This document shows positions 1 to 7,956 of a stretch of DNA of 64,000 bases, in pieces. The translations under genes were made by a program, and so were the position numbers. Source of the DNA: Algiphilus sp. (GTDB lineage: Bacteria > Pseudomonadota > Gammaproteobacteria > Nevskiales > Nevskiaceae); assembly GCF_023145115.1 (NCBI RefSeq), contig NZ_JAGLEJ010000014.1, positions 135,234-199,233 on the forward strand. The letters are read 5' to 3'. Position 1 is the first letter of the stretch; each line of letters opens with the position of its first letter. A model generated the notes under the pieces. The model saw nothing but the letters and a program-made list of their open reading frames with translations, did no database searches and was not told the origin of the DNA.

Positions 1-30
1 CCGCTGATCGCCCACAGCAGGAGCACGCTC

Positions 31-1716
31 ATGGCTACCCAGACCCTGACCCAGCCCCGCGGCGGAGGGCCGAATCCGCCGTCCCATCCCGGCGGTCTGC
101 CGTGGATCGGCCACATGCTGGCCTTCGTCCGCAATCCGTACCGCTTCGTCAGCGATGTTGCCGGTCGCGGTGGCGAGATTGCTTCCTTCCGCATGCTCGG
201 GCAGCGCATCGTGCTGCTGACCGGTGACGAAGCCAGCGAGGTCTTCTACCGGGCTTCCGACGAGCAGCTGGACCAGTCCGCGGCCTACAAGATGATGACC
301 CCGGTGTTCGGGGAGGGCGTGATCTTCGATGCCCCCATCGAGCGCAAGAACGAGCAGCTCCGCATGCTCATGCCGACCCTGCGCGCGGAAGCGATGCGCA
401 ATCACTCGTCGAAGGTCGTGCAGGAGGTCGAGGACCTGATCGCCGACTGGGGCGACAGCGGCGAGATCGAGCTGGTCGCATTCATGAAGCAGCTCACCAT
501 CAACACTGCCAGCCATTGCCTGCTGGGCCGGGAGTTCCGCTACGAGCTCAACGAGGAATTCGCCGCCATCTATCACGATCTCGAGCAGGGCGTGCATCCG
601 GTGGCCTACCACTATCCCAATCTGCCGCTGCCGCGCTTCCGGCGCCGTGATCGCGCGCGCAAGCGTCTCAAGTTGCTGGTCGGTGACATCGTGCAACGCC
701 GCGAAGCGCAGATCGACAAGCCGGATGACATGTTCCAGAGCCTCATCGACATGCGCTATGCCGATGGGACCCGGCTCACCGAGGACGAGATCACCGGCAT
801 GCTGATCGGCGCCATCTTCGCCGGGCACCACACCAGCTCCGGGACCGCGGCCTGGATGCTGCTGGAGCTCCTCAAGCATCCGCACATCCTTCGCGAGGCG
901 CGCGAGGAGGTCGACACGTTGCTGGGCGCCGAGGGCGAGGTCAGCTTCCAGAACATGCGCGAGATGCACGTGCTGGATCGCGTGCTCAAGGAGGTCCTGC
1001 GCCTGCATCCGCCGCTCATCATCCTGATGCGACAGGTCAGCGAGGACCTGCACTTCAAGGACTACGTCATCCGCAAGGGCGACATGGTCTGGGCAGCGCC
1101 GCCGGTCACGCACCGCATCTCGGGGCTGTTCCCGAATCCCGAAGTGTTCGATCCCGAGCGCTACGCCGAGGGTCGCCGCGAGGACAAGAACATCATGGCC
1201 TACCAGCCCTTCGGCGGAGGCAAGCACAAGTGTTCGGGCAACGCCTTCGCGATGTTCCAGATCAAGGCCATCTTTGCCGTGCTGCTGCGGCGCTACGACT
1301 TCGAGCTGGTCGACGCTCCGGAAAGCTATGTCGACAACTACAACGACATGATCGTGCAGCCGAAGGAGCCCTGCCGCGTGCGCTATCGGCGCCGCGATCC
1401 GAGCAGCTTCGCGTCGCGCTACGGCACCTCCGGGGCGCCGGAAGGCGTCGACGAGAGCGCCGCGGCGAGTGGGTGCCCCTTCCATGCCGATGGTGCGGAT
1501 GCTGCTACCGCCGAGCGCACCATGCGCGTAGCAGTCGATCGCCAGCTCTGCCAGGGGCATGCGGTCTGCATGGGTGAATCGCCCGCCCACTTCCAGGTGA
1601 GTGCGGACGGCGTGTTGCAGATCGTTCGCGAAACCGTCGACGACGACGAGCGGCAGAAGGTCGAGCAGGCGGTGGAGTACTGCCCGACCCAGGCGCTGAA
1701 GATCGTCGAGGACTGA
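31..1716 (+). CDS. CYP51-type cytochrome P450 fused to a 3Fe-4S ferredoxin
   Basis: A 561-residue fusion. Residues 1-460 are a P450: I-helix motif AGHHTSSGT at 264-272, ExxR in KEVLRLHPP, and heme loop FGGGKHKCSG with Cys401. The I-helix and the B-prime segment (AAYKMMTPVFGEGVIFD) closely match Mycobacterium CYP51, a sterol 14alpha-demethylase. After a linker of about 40 residues, residues 498-561 form a small ferredoxin with CQGHAVC (Cys507, Cys513) and a final CP (Cys551); His replaces one Cys, as in 3Fe-4S ferredoxins. A CYP51-ferredoxin fusion is known from Methylococcus capsulatus. AGGAG lies 7 bases before the ATG. It is the first complete gene of the sterol-like locus. The fold is certain; true CYP51 activity is inferred. 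Confidence 0.9.
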   Translation: MATQTLTQPRGGGPNPPSHPGGLPWIGHMLAFVRNPYRFVSDVAGRGGEIASFRMLGQRIVLLTGDEASEVFYRASDEQLDQSAAYKMMTPVFGEGVIFDAPIERKNEQLRMLMPTLRAEAMRNHSSKVVQEVEDLIADWGDSGEIELVAFMKQLTINTASHCLLGREFRYELNEEFAAIYHDLEQGVHPVAYHYPNLPLPRFRRRDRARKRLKLLVGDIVQRREAQIDKPDDMFQSLIDMRYADGTRLTEDEITGMLIGAIFAGHHTSSGTAAWMLLELLKHPHILREAREEVDTLLGAEGEVSFQNMREMHVLDRVLKEVLRLHPPLIILMRQVSEDLHFKDYVIRKGDMVWAAPPVTHRISGLFPNPEVFDPERYAEGRREDKNIMAYQPFGGGKHKCSGNAFAMFQIKAIFAVLLRRYDFELVDAPESYVDNYNDMIVQPKEPCRVRYRRRDPSSFASRYGTSGAPEGVDESAAASGCPFHADGADAATAERTMRVAVDRQLCQGHAVCMGESPAHFQVSADGVLQIVRETVDDDERQKVEQAVEYCPTQALKIVED

Positions 1717-1725
1717 CCGGCCCGC

Positions 1726-2778
1726 ATGAAGATCTTTCTTACCGGCGCCACCGGTTTCGTCGGCGCACACACAGCACGCGAGCTGCTTGCCGCCGGCCAT
1801 GAACTGCGGCTGCTGGCGCGCAACCCGGACGCGGCGCGGGCCTATTTCGCGCGGCACGACGCACCAGTGAGCGACTGGGTGGTCGCAGACATGCGCGACG
1901 CGGATGCCGTGCGGGATGCCATGCAGGGATGCGACGGCGTGCTGCACGCGGCGGCGGCGGTTTCGCTGGATCCGCGCAAGGCGCAGCAGACCTACGACAA
2001 CAATGTCGGCGGCATGGAAGCGGTGGTCGGGGCGGCGTGCGCGCTCGGCATCCGGCGCATCGTCTATGTCTCGAGTCTGAGCGTGCTGTTCAGCCCCGGC
2101 CTGGCCGCCATCGACGAGGATACGCCGCTGGGCACGCCGCACGACGCCTACGCACGCTCCAAGCGCGACGCCGACGTACGCGTGCGCGCGCTTCAGGCGC
2201 AGGGACACCCCATCAGCATCACCTATCCGAGCGCCATCATCGGGCCGGACGACCCGCGGCTCAGCGAAGCCAACTTCGCGATCACCGCCTTTCTCACCCA
2301 GATGCTGCCGCGCACCAGCACCGGCATCCAGTTCGTCGATGTCCGCGATGTGGCGCGCGCGCACCGCGTGCTGCTGGAGCGCGAGCCGGTGGCGGACCCG
2401 GCGACGGCGCGCTACATCCTCAGCGGTCGCTACCACCGCTGGGCCGAGCTGCGCGATGTTCTCGAGCGCGTGACCGGCCGGCGCCTGTTCGCGCCGCGGG
2501 TGCCGGGGGCGCTGCTGCGCGTTTTCGGTGCCGGAGCCGACCTGGCGCGCCGCGTCGTGCCCTTCGGTGGCTCGATGAACACCGAGTCCATGAACATCGT
2601 CACGCGCTGGCCGGACGCCAGCGCAGACCGGGCGCGCAGCGATCTCGGCATCGCCTTCCGGCCCGGCGAGGTCACCTTCCACGACACCATCCGGTGGCTC
2701 GCCGAGGCGGGGCATCTGTCCGCGGCCAAGGCGGGGCCCGCCATCCAGAGCACCATGCAGATCAGGGAGACCATCTAG
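1726..2778 (+). CDS. NAD(P)-dependent 3beta-HSD/epimerase-type extended SDR
   Basis: A 350-residue extended SDR. The N-terminal GATGFVGAHTARELL is the Rossmann nucleotide-binding motif. The catalytic set is Ser in YVSSLSVL plus Tyr142-x3-Lys146 (YARSK). The family includes 3beta-hydroxysteroid dehydrogenases and the NSDHL/ERG26 and SdmB enzymes, which oxidise the 3-hydroxyl and release the C4 carboxyl during sterol C4 demethylation. It begins 9 bases after the CYP51 fusion gene, and its TAG directly abuts the next ATG, so it is in the same operon. Substrate is inferred from context; a general NAD-dependent epimerase/reductase is the alternative. Confidence 0.75.
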   Translation: MKIFLTGATGFVGAHTARELLAAGHELRLLARNPDAARAYFARHDAPVSDWVVADMRDADAVRDAMQGCDGVLHAAAAVSLDPRKAQQTYDNNVGGMEAVVGAACALGIRRIVYVSSLSVLFSPGLAAIDEDTPLGTPHDAYARSKRDADVRVRALQAQGHPISITYPSAIIGPDDPRLSEANFAITAFLTQMLPRTSTGIQFVDVRDVARAHRVLLEREPVADPATARYILSGRYHRWAELRDVLERVTGRRLFAPRVPGALLRVFGAGADLARRVVPFGGSMNTESMNIVTRWPDASADRARSDLGIAFRPGEVTFHDTIRWLAEAGHLSAAKAGPAIQSTMQIRETI

Positions 2779-3417
2779 ATGAGCGACAAGCGCGCACCCT
2801 CCATCACCCCGCCGAACCAGGCCTATCCGCGCGAGGAGATGGAGGCCATGGTGGAAAAGTGGCTGCAGGCCAACGTCGATGCCGAGAAGGAGGGAGACTG
2901 GACCCGGCACCTCGGACCCATGTACACCGAGGACGCGGTCTATACCTGGAACATGGGGCCGGACGAGGAGTTCGTCGCCGACGGCCGCCAGGAAATCTGC
3001 GACGTGGCGCTGGGCTACCAGATGGTCGGCTTCGAGGGCTGGGAGTATCCCTACCACGACATCATCATCGACGACCGGCGCGGCACGGTGCTCGGCTTCT
3101 GGAAGCAGCAGTCGCCGTACACGCGCGCCGACGGCACGCGCATCTGCGTCGAGGGCATCGGCGGTTCGTGGTTCGAGTACGCCGGCAACTATCAGTGGCG
3201 CTGGCAGCGCGACTTCTTCGATCTCGGCAACGTCAAGGCGCTGTTCTTCGAGCTGGCGGGCATGAATGCGCTCTCGGCGCCGGTCAAGGAGAAGATCCGC
3301 CGTCAGGCGAAGGGCGAGCTGCTGCAGGGGCACCGCAAGCTGCGCGAGCCGCCGTCGACGGGCCGCAAGCTGCGCAACTTCCTGGCCATGGCGCGCGTCG
3401 GCCTGACCGGTCGCTAG
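2779..3417 (+). CDS. SnoaL/NTF2-like protein
   Basis: A 212-residue soluble protein with an NTF2/SnoaL-like pattern: N-terminal helix (MEAMVEKWLQANVDAEKEGDW), then PMYTEDAVYTWNMGPDEEF, and beta strands through about residue 150, followed by a basic C-terminal tail. The fold includes ketosteroid isomerases and steroid-binding proteins such as mycobacterial Rv0760c, which lies near Mtb CYP51. It sits between an SDR and the cycloisomerase-like gene with almost no spacing, so it is probably co-translated. Whether it is an isomerase, hydratase or binding protein cannot be read from the sequence; I do not see an assured catalytic Asp pair. Confidence 0.65.
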   Translation: MSDKRAPSITPPNQAYPREEMEAMVEKWLQANVDAEKEGDWTRHLGPMYTEDAVYTWNMGPDEEFVADGRQEICDVALGYQMVGFEGWEYPYHDIIIDDRRGTVLGFWKQQSPYTRADGTRICVEGIGGSWFEYAGNYQWRWQRDFFDLGNVKALFFELAGMNALSAPVKEKIRRQAKGELLQGHRKLREPPSTGRKLRNFLAMARVGLTGR

Positions 3418-3419
3418 CG

Positions 3420-4211
3420 ATGGCGCGCTGGTTCTCGGAGAACCCCGACAAGGCCTGGGTCGAGAAGTTCTTCCTGATCTACTCGCCGCTGTGGATGCTC
3501 GCCATGGCGGTGATGGTGGTCACCGGCTGGGGCGGGGAGTGGAGCAACACGGCGATGCTGGTGCACGCCATCGCCGTGGCGCTGCCCATCGTGCTGGTGC
3601 CGATGCTGATCGCCGGCCGCCGCACCGACACCCCGTGGCACGCGAGCTATTGGCTCAAGGCCAACCTCTACCTCGCGATCTTCTCCTTCTTCGGCAACTA
3701 CTTCGGCTCGGAGTACTTCTTCGACGTGCTGGGGATGGTCTACGTCTACCCGAACGTCAGTACCGTGCTGGATGCCGCCCTGGTGGGCAGCGGCGAGCAG
3801 GACGTGCCGCTGATCATGTACTTCTATACCCACGCCTACTTCATGACCTACCACGCCACCGCCAACATCGTGCTGCGGCGGCTCGGAACCGCGCGGCTGC
3901 CGGGGATGCAGCTGCTGTTCCCGATCTTCGTGTTCGTCATCGGCTATGCGTGGGCCTGGATGGAGACGAAGGCGATGGCCAATCCGCTCATCGCGGAGAA
4001 CTTCCACTACCGCGACATGGCGCGCATGCTGGCCTACGGCTCGGCGATCTACGCGACCTACTTCATCGCCAGCTTCCCGATCTACTACTTCATCGACGAA
4101 TCCCGCGAGCGGCGGTGGAGCCTGGTGCAGACCGCCGCGGGCGCGCTCAGCGCCAGCATGCTGACCTTCTTCCTGCTCGATTTCGCGACCCACTGGGTGG
4201 GAGCGCTGTGA
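3420..4211 (+). CDS. Cycloeucalenol cycloisomerase-like membrane protein
   Basis: A 263-residue polytopic membrane protein with about six hydrophobic segments. Several blocks resemble plant cycloeucalenol cycloisomerase (CPI1), which opens the 9beta,19-cyclopropane ring of plant sterols: VEKFFLIYSPLWML, LVPMLIAGRR, SYWLKANLYLAIFSFFGNYF, YFFDVLGMVYVYP, YHATANIVLRRL and YATYFIASFPIYYFIDE. Length is close to CPI1 (about 280). The start is the ATG at 3420, two bases after the SnoaL gene stop. The neighbours, CYP51 and 3beta-HSD-like SDRs, act on either side of this step in plants. The match is by eye from remembered family sequence; activity is inferred. A distantly related membrane protein of other function is the alternative. 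Confidence 0.75.
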   Translation: MARWFSENPDKAWVEKFFLIYSPLWMLAMAVMVVTGWGGEWSNTAMLVHAIAVALPIVLVPMLIAGRRTDTPWHASYWLKANLYLAIFSFFGNYFGSEYFFDVLGMVYVYPNVSTVLDAALVGSGEQDVPLIMYFYTHAYFMTYHATANIVLRRLGTARLPGMQLLFPIFVFVIGYAWAWMETKAMANPLIAENFHYRDMARMLAYGSAIYATYFIASFPIYYFIDESRERRWSLVQTAAGALSASMLTFFLLDFATHWVGAL

Positions 4212-4234
4212 CGGGCGGTCGCGCCGTCTGATCC

Positions 4235-5254
4235 GTGATCGAAGCGCGGCAGGACGGCGTCCAGGGCCCGCCCACGCTGGTGCTGGGCGGCTCGGGCTTT
4301 CTCGGTGCGCATGTCGTGCGCCAGCTCTGCGAACAGCGGCGCCCGCTGCGGGTGCTGGCCCGTCGGAACAGCAATCTGGCGCTCATCGATGGCCTGCCGG
4401 TGGAGCGCGTCGTGGGCGACGTGCTGGACCCGGACAGCCTTGCGCGCGCCATGCAGGGCGTCGAGGTCGTCCATCACTGTGTGGTTGATGCGCGCGCCTG
4501 GCTGCGCGATCCGGATCCACTGTTCCGGGTCAACGTCGAGGGCATGGAGAACGCGCTGCGCGCGGCCGAGGCCGCCGGGGTGCGGCGCTTCGTCTTCACC
4601 AGCACCTACGGCACCATCGCACCGCGCGCCGACGGCGGGACGTCGGACGAGCGCGACCACTACGACATCATCGACGATCTCCCGCCCTACATCCGGTGTC
4701 GCATCGAAGCCGAGCGCCGGTTCTTCGCGCACATCGCGGCCAGCCGCATGGAAGGCGTCGCTGGCTGCGTGGCGACCACCTTCGGCGCCGGCGATCTGCT
4801 GCCGACGCCGCAGGGCAGGCTGATCGACGATGCCAGTCGGGGCCGCATGCCGTTCTACTGGGATGGCGGGACCTGTGCGCTCGGCATCGAGGATGCGGCC
4901 CGCGGCATGATCCTCGCCGAGCGGCACGGGGCCTCGGGCGCGCGCTACATCTTCTCCGAGCGCTGGCTCGGCTACCGCGAGATGTTCATGCATGCGGCCC
5001 GCTGGGCGGGACGGTGCGGCCCCCGGTTTCGCTTCCCGGACGCGCTGATGCTGCCCATGGCCGATGCGGTGGAGTGGATGGCCGCCCGGCTGGATCGCGA
5101 GAATCGCTTCAACCGGGATGCCATCCGTTGCTCGACGATGCTGAGCCGCTGCACGGCCGCGCGTGCCCGGTCCGAGCTCGGCTGGGAACCGACCCCGGTC
5201 TGGGAAGCGGTGAACGCGGCGCTGGTCGACTTCCGGGCCCGGCGCGCGCGGTAG
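4235..5254 (+). CDS. 3beta-HSD-like extended SDR with an altered YxxxK site
   Basis: A 339-residue extended SDR starting at GTG, with the nucleotide motif LGGSGFLGAHVVRQL, Asp in VVGDVLD and Ser in FTSTYGT. At the catalytic position the sequence reads Tyr152-IRC-Arg156, so Arg replaces the usual Lys. The C-terminal substrate domain ends in an SELGWEPTPVWEAV segment typical of 3beta-HSD/decarboxylase relatives. It lies 23 bases after the cycloisomerase-like gene. It may be a second sterol 3-dehydrogenase/decarboxylase or reductase. The Lys-to-Arg change could lower or alter activity. Family assignment is good; the reaction is inferred. Confidence 0.7.
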   Translation: MIEARQDGVQGPPTLVLGGSGFLGAHVVRQLCEQRRPLRVLARRNSNLALIDGLPVERVVGDVLDPDSLARAMQGVEVVHHCVVDARAWLRDPDPLFRVNVEGMENALRAAEAAGVRRFVFTSTYGTIAPRADGGTSDERDHYDIIDDLPPYIRCRIEAERRFFAHIAASRMEGVAGCVATTFGAGDLLPTPQGRLIDDASRGRMPFYWDGGTCALGIEDAARGMILAERHGASGARYIFSERWLGYREMFMHAARWAGRCGPRFRFPDALMLPMADAVEWMAARLDRENRFNRDAIRCSTMLSRCTAARARSELGWEPTPVWEAVNAALVDFRARRAR

Positions 5255-5294
5255 CGGGCGCGCCGCAGGCCGGCGATCATCGGGGCGGCGCGCC

Positions 5295-5316
5295 GGTGAG
5301 TCTGTCTCACCCTTTT
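5295..5316 (+). terminator. Short hairpin with T-run after the second SDR gene
   Basis: GGTGAG, loop TCTGT, then CTCACC, followed by CTTTTG. The 6-bp stem and four T residues give a weak intrinsic-terminator-like structure 41 bases after the SDR stop. It could separate the CYP51-to-SDR group from the CoA-transferase operon, or it could be an operator half-site pair. Confidence 0.35.
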
Positions 5317-5365
5317 GAGGCATGTGCCGGTCCGGCCGAGCTAATAGCTTCCCGACCATGCGCTA

Positions 5366-5389
5366 GCCGGGGCCATGCATGGCCCCGGC
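5366..5389. repeat. Perfect 24-base GC-rich palindrome
   Basis: The left 12 bases GCCGGGGCCATG are followed immediately by their exact reverse complement CATGGCCCCGGC. It lies 27 bases before the CoA-transferase start. A near-copy lies at 29461-29482 after lysS, so it may be a dispersed intergenic palindrome or terminator stem rather than a gene-specific operator. No T-run follows on either strand. Confidence 0.6.
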
Positions 5390-5415
5390 CGTCATTTGCT
5401 CGACCAGGTGGAGAC

Positions 5416-7884
5416 ATGGCTGGAGTACTCGCAGACATCAAGGTGCTGGACCTCACGTGGGGCATCGCGGGCCCGATGGCCACGATGCTGATGGCCGATC
5501 ACGGTGCCGACGTGACCAAGATCGAGCCGCCGGGCGGCGACCCGTTCCGGGACCAGCTGGGCTATCGGACCTGGCAGCGCGGCAAGAAGCGCGCCGAGCT
5601 CGACCTCAAGAAGCCGGAGGATCTCGAGGTGCTGCTGGCACTTGCCGATCAGGCCGATGTCCTGGTCGAGAGCTATGCGCCCGGCGTCACCGCGCGCCTC
5701 GGCATCGACTACGACACGCTCGCGGCGCGCAACCCGCGGCTGATCTACTGCTCGATCACCGGCTACGGTCGCGACACCGAGCACAGCGACCGGCCGGCCT
5801 ACGACGCGCTGGTCATGGCGCGCACCGGCATGCTCTGGGAGCAGCGCGGCTGGCCCGAGGGCGCGCTCAACCATCTCGCCGGACGCGAGGACCCCTTCGC
5901 CGACGCCGAGATCCCCACCGAGTGGACCCAGGGCGCGGACCGCGAAGGGCCGCTGATGCCGTCCTCGCACTGGCCGAGCCTGGGCGCCTTCTTCAATGCC
6001 TCGATGGGCATCAACGCGGCGCTGCGCGCGCGCGAGCACACCGGTCGCGGTCAGCACGTCGAGACCTCGCTGTTCCAGGGTGTTCTGGCGGGCTGCGCCG
6101 GCGTCTGGCAGCGCGCCGAGAACATCGACTACCCGGGCTTCGACTCCTGGATCCTGTCGAGCCGCTCCCCCAAGGGACACTTCCGGTGCTCGGACGGGCG
6201 CTGGATCCACAACTGGGTGCCGAACCCGCGTTTCATCCTGGAGGCCTCGAAGGGCGAAACGCTCGTGGCGAATCCGGACCTCTCGGTGCAGAACGACCCG
6301 GACCGCTTCGGCACCGGGCCCGAGGAGCTGCTGGTGATGGCGCACTATCACCCCATCCTGCAGGACGCGGTGGCTAAGTTCCCGGCCAACGAGTGGGTCA
6401 AGGCGGCGGCCGAGGGCGGCATGACCATGCAGGACGTGCGCTCGGTCGAGGAATCGCTCGCCGATCCGCTGTTCCTGCAGGACGGCTGCGTCGCCGAGTT
6501 CGAGGACCCGGATCTCGGGACCGTGCGCGGCGTCGGCCAGACCTACAAGATGAGTGCGAACAAGAACACCATCGACCACCGCGTGGCGAAGGTGGGCGAG
6601 CACAATGGCGCCGTCCGCAAGCAGGCCGTGCAGGGCAGGCCCGCGCCGGCCGGCGCCACCAAGGGCGGCAAGCTGGGCGCGCCGCTGGAGGGCGTCAAGG
6701 TGCTCGATCTGGGCATGGCCATTGCCGGACCCTTCGGCTGCCAGCTGCTCGCCGACCTGGGCGCCGAGGTCATCAAGGTCAACGGCCTCTACGACATGTT
6801 CTGGCACCGCGTGCACATCGCCTTCATGTCGAATCGCGGCAAGCGCAGCATCACGCTCAACGTCAAGGACCCGCGCTCGCTGGAGGTGCTGCACAAGCTG
6901 GTGGCCGACGCCGATGTCGTGCATCACAACATGCGCTACGACGCCGCCGAGCGCCTGAAGATCGACTACGAGTCGCTCAAGCAGGTCAATCCGAAGATCA
7001 TCTACTGCCACACGCGCGGCTTCGAGACCGGCCCGCGTCAGCCGCTGCCCGGCAACGACCAGACCGGCGCCTGCCTGACCGGCATCCAGTACGAGGACGG
7101 CGGCATGCACAACGGCGGCAAGCCGCTGTGGAGCTTCACCTCCTTCGGCGATACCGGCAACGGCTTCCTGTCGGCCGTGGCGGTCATGCAGGCGCTGTAT
7201 CACCGCGACCGTACCGGTGAGGGCCAGTTCGTGGACACTTCGATCGTCAATGCCGGCCTGCTCAACACTTCCTACGCGCTGGCGCGGCCCGACGGCACCG
7301 GCTTCGACCGACCCAGGCTCGACGGCCAGCAGTTCGGCTTTTCGGCCGGGCACCGCGTCTACCAGACCGCCGAGGGCTGGCTCTGCTTCGTGCTGGTCAG
7401 CGAGGCGCACTGGGACGGCCTCTTCACCACGCTCGGGCTGGCCGATCTTGCGGCCGACAGCCGCTTCGCCGATGCCGACGCGCGCAGGGCCAATGACGCC
7501 GCGCTCGCCGAGGCCATCGGCAGCGCGCTCATGCAGGACACCGCGGAAGCCTGGTTCGGCAAGCTCGATGCTGCCGGGGTTCCGGTGGAGATCGTGTCCG
7601 AGACCTTCTCGAAGACGCTCCACGACACCCCGGAGTTCCAGAAGCGCAAGTGGGTCTGCTCCTTCGACCACCCGCACGTCGGCCGGCTCGACCAGATCGG
7701 TCTCCTGGTCGATCTCTCGGAGACGCCCGGCGTCATTCAGCAGCGTCCGCTGCTGGTCGGCGAGCACACCAAGGAGATGCTCGCCGGGATGGGCTACAGC
7801 GAGGAACAGATGACCGAGATGGAGGAGCAGTTCGCCATCGGCTTCGAGGGCATGCCGCGCATGCCCACGCGCCCGGCGGCCTGA
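5416..7884 (+). CDS. Two-domain CaiB/BaiF (class III) CoA-transferase
   Basis: A 822-residue protein with two tandem CaiB/BaiF units. Unit 1 starts IKVLDLTWGIAGPMATMLMADHGADVTKIEPP, and unit 2 starts near residue 418 with VKVLDLGMAIAGPFGCQLLADLGAEVIKV. Class III CoA-transferases move CoA between carboxylic acids through an aspartyl intermediate. Unit 2 keeps the Asp (GDTGNG, Asp579); by eye, Ser188 stands at the equivalent place in unit 1, so the units may have different roles. The ATG at 5416 has GGTGGAG upstream. It begins the CoA-ester part of the locus. Substrate unknown; a steroid or terpenoid acid is inferred from context. Confidence 0.85.
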   Translation: MAGVLADIKVLDLTWGIAGPMATMLMADHGADVTKIEPPGGDPFRDQLGYRTWQRGKKRAELDLKKPEDLEVLLALADQADVLVESYAPGVTARLGIDYDTLAARNPRLIYCSITGYGRDTEHSDRPAYDALVMARTGMLWEQRGWPEGALNHLAGREDPFADAEIPTEWTQGADREGPLMPSSHWPSLGAFFNASMGINAALRAREHTGRGQHVETSLFQGVLAGCAGVWQRAENIDYPGFDSWILSSRSPKGHFRCSDGRWIHNWVPNPRFILEASKGETLVANPDLSVQNDPDRFGTGPEELLVMAHYHPILQDAVAKFPANEWVKAAAEGGMTMQDVRSVEESLADPLFLQDGCVAEFEDPDLGTVRGVGQTYKMSANKNTIDHRVAKVGEHNGAVRKQAVQGRPAPAGATKGGKLGAPLEGVKVLDLGMAIAGPFGCQLLADLGAEVIKVNGLYDMFWHRVHIAFMSNRGKRSITLNVKDPRSLEVLHKLVADADVVHHNMRYDAAERLKIDYESLKQVNPKIIYCHTRGFETGPRQPLPGNDQTGACLTGIQYEDGGMHNGGKPLWSFTSFGDTGNGFLSAVAVMQALYHRDRTGEGQFVDTSIVNAGLLNTSYALARPDGTGFDRPRLDGQQFGFSAGHRVYQTAEGWLCFVLVSEAHWDGLFTTLGLADLAADSRFADADARRANDAALAEAIGSALMQDTAEAWFGKLDAAGVPVEIVSETFSKTLHDTPEFQKRKWVCSFDHPHVGRLDQIGLLVDLSETPGVIQQRPLLVGEHTKEMLAGMGYSEEQMTEMEEQFAIGFEGMPRMPTRPAA

Positions 7885-7907
7885 CGGCCCTCCGCCGAGT
7901 CGGCGGG

Positions 7908-7925
7908 CCGGGTCGTGCGACCCGG
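7908..7925 (+). other. Hairpin between CoA-transferase and DUF35 genes
   Basis: CCGGGTC, loop GTGC, GACCCGG: a stable 7-bp stem with a tetraloop in the 72-base gap. No T-run follows, so it is more likely an mRNA-stability or attenuation element than a full terminator. Confidence 0.35.
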
Positions 7926-7956
7926 ACCCGCTCTCCCTTCACCAAGCAGGCAACCG

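Noticed and set aside
1929..3419. Long + strand open frame running into the cycloisomerase-like gene
   Set aside because: It overlaps the SDR and SnoaL genes in another frame with an Arg/Ala/Gly-rich translation; only the part from ATG 3420 is coding.
4085..5359. 424-codon minus-strand open frame
   Set aside because: It is antisense to the second SDR, with low-complexity Arg/His/Ala content and no family motif. High-GC DNA produces such frames.
5392..7767. 791-codon minus-strand open frame
   Set aside because: It mirrors the two-domain CoA-transferase; its translation is a shadow rich in Val, Gly, His and Arg.
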